This document shows positions 56,203 to 64,000 of a stretch of DNA of 64,000 nucleotides, one piece after another (within the stretch, counting starts at the first letter, position 1; every line of letters starts with the position of its first letter). Source of the DNA: Phyto melanocephala (Eukaryota > Arthropoda > Insecta > Diptera > Rhinophoridae). Location of the stretch: NCBI GenBank assembly GCA_941918925.1, contig OW799233.1, positions 156,840,845 through 156,904,844 on the forward strand, given 5' to 3'. The notes beneath the pieces are model-generated. The model was not told where the DNA came from and ran no database searches. It saw only the letters and a program-made list of their open reading frames with translations. A program made the position numbers and the translations under genes.

Positions 56203-59200
56203 GTAAGTTTTAAATTTACATGGCTAATGCACAAGAGTGTCGTATTGGCATAATTTCATAATTATCCAAAAATTTTAAAATAATTAAAAAGTTTTGTATT
56301 GTTTATTGTAAAATTTTTATAACTTTATTATTTTTATTTGGCTTTAGTTAATTTTTAATACTAAATTTCTCATTTTTATAAATATGAACAAATCAATTTT
56401 TATTTGTGATAATGAAAGAATATGCTGGAAAAGTAAGAGAGCCAAATAAAAATAATAAAGTCTTTAAAACATTTAAGATCAACAATAAAATAAAAATTAA
56501 TTTTTATAACTTTTAAATTTTTAAAAATTATGAAATTATGACAATACGAGACTTAGTACTAGGGTGATCGATTATTCGACTTTTTTAAGAAACCGGTTTT
56601 CAAATAGTTTGAAATTTAGAATTTAAAAAAAACCGGTTGCTATTTTGAAAATAAAGAAAAAACCGGTTAACCGGTTCGAATATATAAAATATAATATTTA
56701 AAGAAAAAATTAAAAAATATTGTTCAAAAAGATTATAATAAAAATTATATCTAAATATGGAATTTTTACAGTTTATATACGTTTGGCTGCGCAATAACGC
56801 AATAACTGACATGAATGCAGTTGACTAATTTGGTTTTAATTAGTTGAATTTAGGACAAAAGGTACTTTTTACAAGTAAAATAAATAAATATAATAAATTA
56901 ATACACAAATAAATAAGACTTTTTATAAGGCTGTTATAAGTTTTTGTATCTCCTTCTGTACTTTTTTAAATGTTTAATAGATATTTTAAACTAATATGCA
57001 CTAACGTATTTTGTTTGAAATGATTTCTGTAATTTGAAATACATTTTTAAGGCTAGGGAGAAAATCTTTAAAATTTAATTTTAAAAATTCTTCTTATACC
57101 GCTGACAGACATACAAATATAGTTTGTTCAATGGTTTAAGTTGACAGACACTCAATGCCATTAATTAAAATTAGGACCTGGAAAAAGAGATTATTGGTTT
57201 TTCTTTATTGTAACTACATTTTTCACCTAAAAGTGATCGATCAGCTTAGTTTATGCTTCAATTACCTTTAACTTTTAACTTTAGGTCCTATAAAAAAATA
57301 TTAATTTTTAAACAACAAATAAATTTCTTGGTATTGGATTGGTTACAAAGATATATGAAAATAAACTTAATAATATAAAAAACCGGCTTTTTCGGATAAA
57401 AAAACCGGTGTATTCGATATTCGACAAATCAACATTCAGAAAAAACCGCCAGCAAAAAGAAGAAAAAACCGGGTTTTCCACCGGTTGTAAAACCGAGTCG
57501 ATCACCCTACTTAGTACACCTTGTGAATCAGTCAGTTATTTATATATTTATACTGTATTTTATTTCAGGTCTGATTACTGATGCTAATTCGGATATTCTA
57601 AGGCAAACTTTTGATTATGCCATATCAGTGATAAACTCAGATTTAAGTGTGCCTTTAATGGGTTATCATGAAGAAATTGACTATGGCAATACTATGCAGG
57701 GTTTTAATCGTCTTTGTAAACTAATGCAGGTTTGTTGGCTTTTTTCTTTACTTCATCGGTGGTGGTGAGCGTTTATTAGATTTGTCAATGACTCATTACT
57801 TAAGACAATTGACAATCAAATTATTAAAGCCTTAAATTTTCTTATAAAATCAGTTAAATAAGCCATCTACAGAGTGGTCCAACCAAAACGCATAATGTTA
57901 AATGTAAATCAAACAATAAGTTTTCGGAGAATTATTCGAATATTTTTTATTATGTTTGACGGATCTATGATAATATTGTGTTAAACAAAATTTTGACCAA
58001 ATGCTCGACACGGCTACGGTGGCATACTTCTATCCGATTATCCATATTTTCAATGTCATTAATGTTCTCTTGAATTATTTTTGGCTTATGAAAGTATCAT
58101 CATATAAGCTCCCCAGCCATACATTAAAAAGTACAACAAAAAGAAATGGTAAGTAGATGATATCAGAGGTCCAGGTTGTGATAGGAAATCTAAACAATAA
58201 AAGAATACCAAAATCGCAGTACAATAAGTTAAGATAGAGAAGAAAAAAAAATTAAATAGTTTCAATTTAATACCATTATTACAATGTGTAAAAAGACGCA
58301 ATTCTGAAGGTAATAAATTCCATAATTTAGTAACCCTAACAACAAAGGATCTATTAAAAGAGGATTTAAATACTCTATAGGAGGAACAAAGTGAGGATTC
58401 CTACTACGAGAGGAAAAAGTAAATTCCTTACAAAGGGCAAAAGGTTGACCACCTTTTATAACTCTATAAAGTAATATTAAATTACGAATCTTAATGAAAT
58501 CAGTAAACGAGCAACCAAGAAAACTTTTTACAAAGTCGGAAATATGATCACGACGACGAGCACAATAAACAAATCTGACAATGGAATTAATTAAGCGCTT
58601 TAAACGTGTTAGAATCAGAATAATTGTACTAGATACAACCTCAAGACAGTAAAAGATCTGCGGCATCAAAAAAACATACGCCAACCTTCTCCTTTATATG
58701 GAATGGTAAATACAAATTAGTACAATAAATTTTACGCAAAGAACCCCAAATTCTGCCCGAAATAGAATCAACATGAATTTTATATGAAAGTTTAGAGTCA
58801 AAAACTAGTCCAAGGCATTTATGATGGTCAACGAAATACAATTTCTCTTTTAAATATCCCCAAAGAAGGTCAAGAAGTCAAACGATATTAAAACGTGCCG
58901 GCCAATTAACTATTGAGTTTTTAGCAAAAGAGTCTTTGTTTCATTGGCTTTGTGGCAAATAGTACCATGCTTGTTGGAACTACAAATTGTCCACGTCATA
59001 TTTTGAATTTCATTTCGCAATAGCGAACTCCATTCACGGTAATTGCTTGGCCGACCTCATTTTTGAAGAAGAACGACCCGATAAAACCGCATCAAACAGC
59101 CACTCTCTGCCGATACATCGGCTATTCATCAATCACTCGTGCATTGTAATTTGCCGAAATATAGCAATGTGCCTCATCGTTGAAGGTTTTTTGTTTTTAT

Positions 59201-62200
59201 TGTTAACTAACCGTTTCGTAAAAGGCTTCAACAATCTTAACGTGCTGCCCAATTGTGAACCTCTGAATGGTTGAATTTCTCAAGCACTAAAACAAAGTAA
59301 TATCAAATTAATTTAGGCATAAAACTCAACGTTAAGGTGTGATTTACAATTAACATCGTGCATTTTGGTTCGACCATCCTACTTCTTTGAGTTCCTGTTT
59401 GTAAGCGTGGTAAGTACTTGCCTATAATGACATCGCTGCATTTAAATAATGGGCTCAGGGCATCAATTCTCGTTCTATGAAACTATTGTTCACGGAACCA
59501 GAATTGAGCCCCAGATGTCAAATTGTAATAAGTGAAAAACTGTTTGTAGCACTTCTAAATCATTATTTTGAATGAGAGTTTTAAAAATTTATTGAAATTC
59601 TTTTTTTTTTTTTAATAACTCAAAATATAAATATTTTAAATTTATTTCAAAAATACATTACCTTTTTATTTAATTATGAAAGACTGGAGTTGGCGCCATC
59701 TTGGGCCCTACAGCCAAACATACTGGTACACATCTTATGAATGTCTGCGACAGCAAAGACCTTCCTTATATCTATTCGCATATGAGTGATGTAATTGAAG
59801 GCTTTAACCTCCATCCGCATCCCTCGGATATTGCTAAAGCATTACATGCGATTATAACGGAATTCGAATGGACTCGTTTTATATTTCTCTATGAAAATTC
59901 CGAATATTTAAGCATACTTAATGGTTTAATGTCATTTTATGGAACCAAAGGACCCATTATATCGGTGATGCGTTATGATTTAAATTTAAATGGTAATTTC
60001 AAATCGGTTTTAAGAAGAGTACGCAAGTCTCTGGATAGTCGAATAGTGGTAGTTGGATCTACGCTGTCGGTGGCGGAGCTATTGAAGCAGGTAAGATTAA
60101 AAAAAAGATAAAAGGAGGTTTTTAAAACTGTTTAAAAGGAATCGAGAGATAAATTATATTAAATAAAAATTTGGACTAGGAATGCGATATTAAACTAATA
60201 TTTTGTGTTTAATACAAATTAAATTTGTAAATTCACTCTGAAAAATTAACGTCCTTTCACCAGCTCATTGCTGAGTAGAAAAAATTAAAAATTTTTACGA
60301 ACGAAACTAATCTGCACTGCACCCAATATGTAATTCTTTCAATGAATTCTCTGATATACAAAATTAGTTAAATTCTTTACTTACCTCAGGCCCAACAAGT
60401 TGGCATAATTAACGAGGACTACAAATATGTAATAGGAAACCTAGACTTTCATACTTTTGATCTGGAAGAATACAAATACAGTGAAGCTAATATTACCGGA
60501 TTTAGATTGTTCTCCGCGGAACAACCAGAAGTACAAAATTTAATGCTGGAATTGGGCTTCATAGATGAAATCGAACAAAACGAAATGATAGCTAATGGTA
60601 AGTACCTATACATATATAAAACATTTGTTTTTGCAACTAAAGAAATAAATTCTTAAGGTTCCTGTCCCATTACAACCGAAATGGCTTTAATATACGATGC
60701 CGTTATAGCGTTTGCCGAAACTACCAAACATGTACACTACATGCCACAGGCTTTAAATTGTTCAGCTTTTGCGGATAATGTTCAAGAAGATGGTTCTACT
60801 TTTAAAAACTATATGAGATCGGTATGAAAAAAATCAGCATTATGCTTTAAAAAAGATTTTTCATATATCTTTCTTTGCAGCTTTTGATTGACCGGCATAC
60901 TTTAACTGGTCACATCTTCTTTGAGGGCACTGTACGCAAAGGTTTCACTCTTGATGTCATAGAACTGCAGTCATCGGGCCTGATTAAAATTGGAACTTGG
61001 GAAGATAATAAAAATTTTACTTTTCAAAGACCTCCCCAGGCTAATCTTATTTTGGATACGGATGATAATTCCATGGTCAATAAGACTCTTAGGGTGTTAA
61101 TAGCAGTGCCGGTAAGCTTTGGAAAAAAAATCAAATGTTTTACAACTTTATTAATTTATTTGTCTTTCGCTTAGAATAAACCCTATGCCAGCTTGGTGGA
61201 CAGTCATAAAAAGTTGGATGGTAATGCCCAATATGAGGGCTATGGTATAGATTTGATTAAGGAACTGGCCGACAATTTGGGTTTTAATTTTACTTTTATT
61301 AATGGTGGCAATGACTATGGTTCCTTTAACAAAACTACCAATGTGACAACGGGAATGTTAAAGGAAATTGTTGAAAATGTTAGTAAAGACAGGGTAGTCC
61401 AACCAAAACGCCCGATGTTTTCAGAAAATTATTTTATTATTCATTATGATTGAAGGTTCTGTGACATTTATGAGTGAAACAAAATATCGGACAAATGCTA
61501 GCCACAGCTTCAGTGTCACACTTCTATCCGATGGTCCATATGTTCAATGTTATTGATACTTTAGCTCTCAAATTGTTCTTAGCTTATTGACGAACACCTT
61601 TTTCTTTTAAATATGCCCAAATAAGTCCATTGATGTTAAATCACCTGATCGTGGCGTGAATTTCTCGCGCAAAAGAGCCATTGTTTCGTTGGCTGTTTGA
61701 CAAGTGGCACCATCCTGATCAACACCATTCACGGTAACTGCTTGGCCGATCTAATTTTCGAAGAAGCACGGCCCGATAACGCCGTCAGCCCATTAGCCAC
61801 ACCAAGCGTCGACTTTTCAATAATTACTCGTGGATTTTCATTTGCCCACATGCGGCAATTCTGCGTGTTAATGAATCCACTAAGGTTAAAGTGTTCCTCA
61901 TCGCTGATGATGATTTTCTTTGTAAAGTCACCATTAACTTTTATTTGTTCAGCTAACTATTCGGCGTATTGTCGATACTTTAAATGGTCAATAGGCTTCA
62001 GCTCTTTAGTAAATTGAACCTTGTAAGCGTGTTAATTAAATATTTATTCAAAGTTCACACCACTGATGTTCGCAAGATGTACAATGTTCAAGGCACGATG
62101 ACGAGTCGAGTTTGACAGCAATGCTTTTCTTAGAACAAACTAGGCAAGCAAGCATTAACAATTTTTTTTACCTTTGCTACAAGCCCGGTTTGCTGAAATT

Positions 62201-63837
62201 TGCACATAATTTTCTCAACACATTTGGTAGATTATGCTGACCAAAAAAATTACGAAATGCACGAATGCATTTTGCTGTGAACGCTCCTTTTTGTAAAAAA
62301 TTTAACAATCTTTACGCGCTGCTCAATTGTATACATCTGTATGGTTGAATTTGTCAATTACTGAAAAAAATAAATGTCAAATTAAGTTGGACAAAAAACT
62401 TGACGTTAAGGTGTGACTCATAATTAACATCGTGCAATATGGTTGGAACACCCTTAAGTAGTAAAATGGATTGTGTGCTATGAATGTGTTTTTAATTAAA
62501 TTTTAACTTTTTAGCGAGCGGACTTAGCTATAACTGATCTGACCATAACCTCTGAACGGGAAGAGGTCATTGATTTTTCTATACCATTTATGAATTTGGG
62601 TTAGTGTGTTTCTTACCTTTAAAGTATAAAATTGTGAAAATTTAGACAATTTTTTATTTTTTATTTTTTTTCTTTGTCTTAGGTATTGCCATTTTATATT
62701 TAAAACCTCAAAAGGGTGAACCCACCACCTTTTCCTTCATGGACCCCTTTTCAAAACAAGTTTGGAAATATTTGGGCATTGCCTATTTGGGCGTGTCAAT
62801 ATTGTTCTTTATTTTGGGTAGACTCTCGCCAACTGAATGGGAAAACCCATATCCATGTATAGAAGAACCCGAAGAATTGGAAAATCAATTTACCCTAAAT
62901 AATTCCTTTTGGTTTACAACCGGAGCTTTCCTGCAGCAGGGATCTGAAGTGGCACCAAAGTAATTAAATTTTTAAGCAGCTAATTAAGAATAATTTTTTC
63001 ATTAAGTATTATTTTCATTTCCAGAGCTTTATCTACCCGTACCATAGCCGCTATCTGGTGTTTCTTTACCCTCATTATGGTTTCTTCGTATACAGCTAAT
63101 TTAGCTGCCTTTTTAACCATTGAAAATCCTACAAAAATTCTCGAAAATGTTAAAGATTTAGCCGATAATAAGGGTGGTGTGCAGTATGGTGCCAAACGTA
63201 CCGGTTCTACGAGAAATTTCTTTTTAGTAACAATTATATATCTCAAAAAGTTTTGTGATTATTGACGTATCCTTTTCATAAATTTTAGACTTCTGAGGAG
63301 GAAATCTACAAGAAAATGAATGAATACATGCTGGAAAATCCCAATTTGCTGACCGAAACAAATCAGGAGGGTGTACAGCGTGTCGTCAACAGTGATGTGC
63401 CGAATGGTGCCACCTATGCTTTCCTTATGGAGTCCACCTCCATTGAATATAATATAGTGAGAGAATGTAAACTGCAAATGGTGGGAGAACCTTTAGATGA
63501 GAAGGGTTATGGTATTGCTATGGTGAAAAGTAAGTCATAAGTGGTGAGAAAAACTATTTACTAACGAATTTTCATAGAGAATCTAGAAGAGTTATAAACT
63601 CTTTATAAACATTTGATATTTTTTATGAAACAGACGGTTAATATTATTTTATGTACGCTTAAGCCTAGATATAAAAATATTAAAGAGCATCTTTACTACA
63701 ATAATAAAGTTTCATCGATTTCAGATTGGCCTTATCGAGACAAATTTAATAATGCTCTATTGGAACTACAGGAGCAGGGTGTTTTAGCACAATTAAAACA
63801 AAAATGGTGGAACGAAGTGGGCGCGGGAGTTTGTAAT
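56073..63837 (+). CDS. Kainate-type ionotropic glutamate receptor subunit (12 exons, 3' end outside window)
   Basis: A subunit of a glutamate-gated cation channel of the plasma membrane. Exons: 56073-56202, 57569-57729, 59683-60090, 60390-60597, 60658-60821, 60881-61111, 61175-61378, 62515-62599, 62683-62959, 63025-63226, 63289-63529, 63725-63837. All are bounded by GT-AG and keep frame, giving 808 residues. Order: signal peptide (1-22), amino-terminal domain (to ~430), S1 with the glutamate-binding Arg (SERE, R517), M1 (about 558-576), pore loop with FLQQG (Q615 at the Q/R site), M3 with SYTANLAAF (644-652), and S2 with GST (S684-T685) and LMEST (E738). The ligand-binding set is intact. MESTSIEYN in S2 points to the kainate group rather than NMDA or AMPA. 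M4 and the C-terminus lie beyond the right edge. The introns carry several antisense transposon relics. I cannot decide which fly paralogue it is. Confidence 0.93.
56560..57509. mobile_element. hAT-type non-autonomous element with 8-bp target duplication
   Basis: Inverted ends TAGGGTGATCGA and TCGATCACCCTA, flanked on both sides by CTTAGTAC (56552-56559 and 57510-57517), the 8-bp duplication typical of hAT elements. 950 bp; the interior is rich in AACCGGTT motifs and has no transposase. It sits in intron 1 of the receptor gene. A relative is at 9733-11392. Confidence 0.9.
57569..57729 (+). CDS. Receptor exon 2
   Basis: Acceptor TTTCAG|GT completes a Gly codon. Encodes the start of the amino-terminal domain ([18 protein letters not shown]). 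The donor CAG|GTTTGT is weaker than the others. Confidence 0.85.
57870..59379 (-). mobile_element. Mariner-type relic in receptor intron 2, split by a LINE
   Basis: Ends TA|CAGAGTGGTCCAACCAAAAC and, from the other strand, TA|GGATGGTCGAACCAAAATG, extended inverted repeats with TA flanks. The blocks match the copies at 54.3 and 61.4 kb in order, e.g. CGGTGGCATACTTCTATCCG and AACTGCTTGGCCGAC-like segments. The transposase is degenerate. About 745 bp in the middle (58100-58845) is a foreign LINE fragment. Confidence 0.75.
58100..58845 (-). pseudogene. LINE reverse-transcriptase C-terminal fragment nested in the mariner relic
   Basis: Minus-strand frames give [39 protein letters not shown], then [37 protein letters not shown], and finally [20 protein letters not shown] with stops and frameshifts. 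This is the thumb and C-terminal region of a LINE reverse transcriptase, probably jockey/CR1-like because no RNase H follows. It interrupts mariner sequence on both sides, so it inserted later. Confidence 0.7.
59405..59540. repeat. Imperfect hairpin repeat
   Basis: GGGCTCAG...TCAATTCTCGTTC and GGAACCAGAATTGAGCCCC form an imperfect inverted repeat with arms of about 20 bases (59460-59515). It could be a small MITE, but the ends are unclear. Confidence 0.4.
59683..60090 (+). CDS. Receptor exon 3
   Basis: The largest exon, 136 codons in phase 0. It begins TGVGAILGP, a conserved amino-terminal-domain turn in glutamate receptors, and includes [13 protein letters not shown]. The acceptor is the AAAG before ACTGGA, weak in pyrimidines but the only site that keeps frame here. 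Donor CAG|GTAAGA. Confidence 0.85.
60390..60597 (+). CDS. Receptor exon 4
   Basis: Acceptor TTACCTCAG|GCC; donor AATG|GTAAGT. Continues the amino-terminal domain ([18 protein letters not shown], then NITGFRLF). No stop in frame. It ends one base into a Gly codon. Confidence 0.9.
60658..60821 (+). CDS. Receptor exon 5
   Basis: Acceptor TTAAG|GT; donor TCG|GTATGA. Encodes [18 protein letters not shown], the conserved ALIYDAV segment near the end of the amino-terminal domain, and LNCSAF. The preceding intron is only 60 bases. Confidence 0.9.
60881..61111 (+). CDS. Receptor exon 6
   Basis: Acceptor TTTGCAG|CTT; donor CCG|GTAAGC. Encodes [26 protein letters not shown] and the lead-in to S1 (LRVLIAVP). 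77 codons in phase 0. Confidence 0.92.
61175..61378 (+). CDS. Receptor exon 7: start of S1
   Basis: Acceptor TTCGCTTAG|AAT. Encodes [25 protein letters not shown] and MLKEIVEN. The chosen donor is AAT|GTTAGT at 61379, because it joins in frame to [11 protein letters not shown] of exon 8 as in other receptors. The open frame continues past it into a transposon starting at 61390. Confidence 0.88.
61390..62454 (-). mobile_element. Mariner-type relic in receptor intron 7
   Basis: Left end CAGGGTAGTCCAACCAAAAC; right end, other strand, AAGGGTGTTCCAACCATATT: inverted repeats of the same type as 57870-59379. The interior has the same ordered blocks (CACTTCTATCCGATGGTCCA, GGTAACTGCTTGGCCGATCT). About 1.07 kb with no open transposase. 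A TA duplication is not clear on the left, where the base pair before the end is GA. It begins 11 bases after the exon 7 donor. Confidence 0.75.
62515..62599 (+). CDS. Receptor exon 8: glutamate-binding Arg
   Basis: 85 bases. Encodes [20 protein letters not shown] then FSIPFMNLG, the most conserved part of S1. R517 in SERE binds the ligand alpha-carboxylate in this family. Acceptor TTTTTAG|CGA; donor TTGG|GTTAGT. Confidence 0.95.
62683..62959 (+). CDS. Receptor exon 9: M1 and pore loop
   Basis: Encodes [18 protein letters not shown]1 ([19 protein letters not shown]) and the re-entrant loop [18 protein letters not shown]. Glutamine at the Q/R site predicts calcium permeability unless edited. 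Donor CCAAA|GTAATT splits a Lys codon. Confidence 0.95.
63025..63226 (+). CDS. Receptor exon 10: M3 and start of S2
   Basis: Acceptor TTTCCAG|AGC. Encodes [19 protein letters not shown], the gate motif SYTANLAAF, then [10 protein letters not shown], with the Ser-Thr pair that contacts the glutamate gamma-carboxylate. Donor TTTTTA|GTAACA. Confidence 0.95.
63289..63529 (+). CDS. Receptor exon 11: S2
   Basis: Acceptor AATTTTAG|ACT. Encodes [32 protein letters not shown] (E738 binds the amino group of glutamate in this family) and [10 protein letters not shown]. Donor AAAA|GTAAGT. Confidence 0.95.
63725..63837 (+). CDS. Receptor exon 12: end of S2
   Basis: Acceptor CGATTTCAG|ATT. Encodes [28 protein letters not shown] and the conserved Cys at the end of S2. 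Donor AAT|GTAAGT at 63838. The following exon with M4 should lie to the right of this window. Confidence 0.92.
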
Positions 63838-64000
63838 GTAAGTAAATATTTGATCTTTCTGCATACCTTCTTCAGATGAACTTTACCAAATATTTAATTG
63901 CTGCATCCTTCATGTGTGTGAAATGTCATTAATAATGACTACAAAGTTCTTTTCACGCAGCTAATAATAAATAAATTTTTTGTTAACAACTATCACTTAG
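63838..64000 (+). other. Start of the next receptor intron
   Basis: Begins with the donor GTAAGT and runs to the window edge. TTCTTCAG|ATGAAC at about 63869-63876 looks like an acceptor but would leave a 38-base intron and an exon that does not encode M4. Confidence 0.6.

Noticed and set aside
61379..61453. Exon 7 of the receptor continuing to the stop near 61453
   Set aside because: The extra codons are transposon inverted repeat. Splicing at GTTAGT joins EIVEN to RADLAIT as in other receptors.
63877..63932. Possible exon 13 after TTCTTCAG
   Set aside because: The intron would be 38 bases, shorter than normal for flies, and the short peptide does not resemble M4.
1..64000. CRISPR arrays, rRNA genes, integrated viral genes or bacterial operons
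   Set aside because: No spaced identical short repeats, no rRNA-like segments and no such coding content were seen on either strand.

Overview
This window looks like nuclear DNA of a higher (probably calyptrate) fly. It is very AT-rich, has GT-AG introns, carries two fly-type genes, and is saturated with old transposons: Helitrons, Helentron-derived repeats, mariner-type relics, hAT pieces and LINE fragments. The species is an inference; a blowfly-like or muscid genome would fit. I see no prokaryotic, organellar or viral genome.

Layout. Positions 1-33 kb hold no gene that I can support; they are a graveyard of mobile elements. The best-preserved unit is a 1,222-bp Tc1/mariner-superfamily element at 6100-7321, with matching terminal inverted repeats and a TA target duplication. 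Its transposase is broken, and the aspartate spacing fits the DD41D group. Relics of the same broad group recur at 4.4, 14.8, 18.5, 22.1-23.3, 54.3, 57.9 and 61.4 kb. Five copies of one Helentron-like repeat (family A) lie at 0.6, 29.3, 37.0, 46.1 and 50.7 kb, and a sister family B is at 48.7 kb with fragments elsewhere. Four of the five family A copies carry the same nested short inverted-repeat element.

33.4-44.6 kb: an M13 zinc metallopeptidase (neprilysin-like) gene on the plus strand. It has a plausible Inr+DPE core promoter, a two-codon upstream ORF, a 2.9-kb first coding exon with a signal-anchor and HELTH, a 7.6-kb transposon-filled intron, and a last exon with the third zinc ligand and the C-terminal CSVW. 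The predicted protein is 1,078 residues.

44.6-56 kb: intergenic DNA with a tRNA-derived SINE, family A and B repeats and a mariner relic. 56.07 kb to the right edge: a kainate-type ionotropic glutamate receptor gene on the plus strand. Twelve coding exons could be placed (808 residues: signal peptide, amino-terminal domain, S1, M1, pore loop, M3, S2). The last part (M4 and tail) lies outside the window. Its introns hold a hAT-type MITE with a perfect 8-bp duplication, two antisense mariner-type relics (one split by a LINE fragment), and an insertion that begins 11 bases after a splice donor.

Most unusual signals: a hammerhead-ribozyme-like core at 28606-28635, with a decayed relative inside a ~150-bp-arm inverted repeat in the peptidase intron; the composite Helentron-like family with co-amplified nested MITEs and a variable ~280-bp internal tandem repeat; and a (TTAGG)n tail on a LINE although flies lack TTAGG telomeres. 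The two host genes are not obviously functionally linked: one would degrade extracellular peptides, the other is a glutamate-gated channel.
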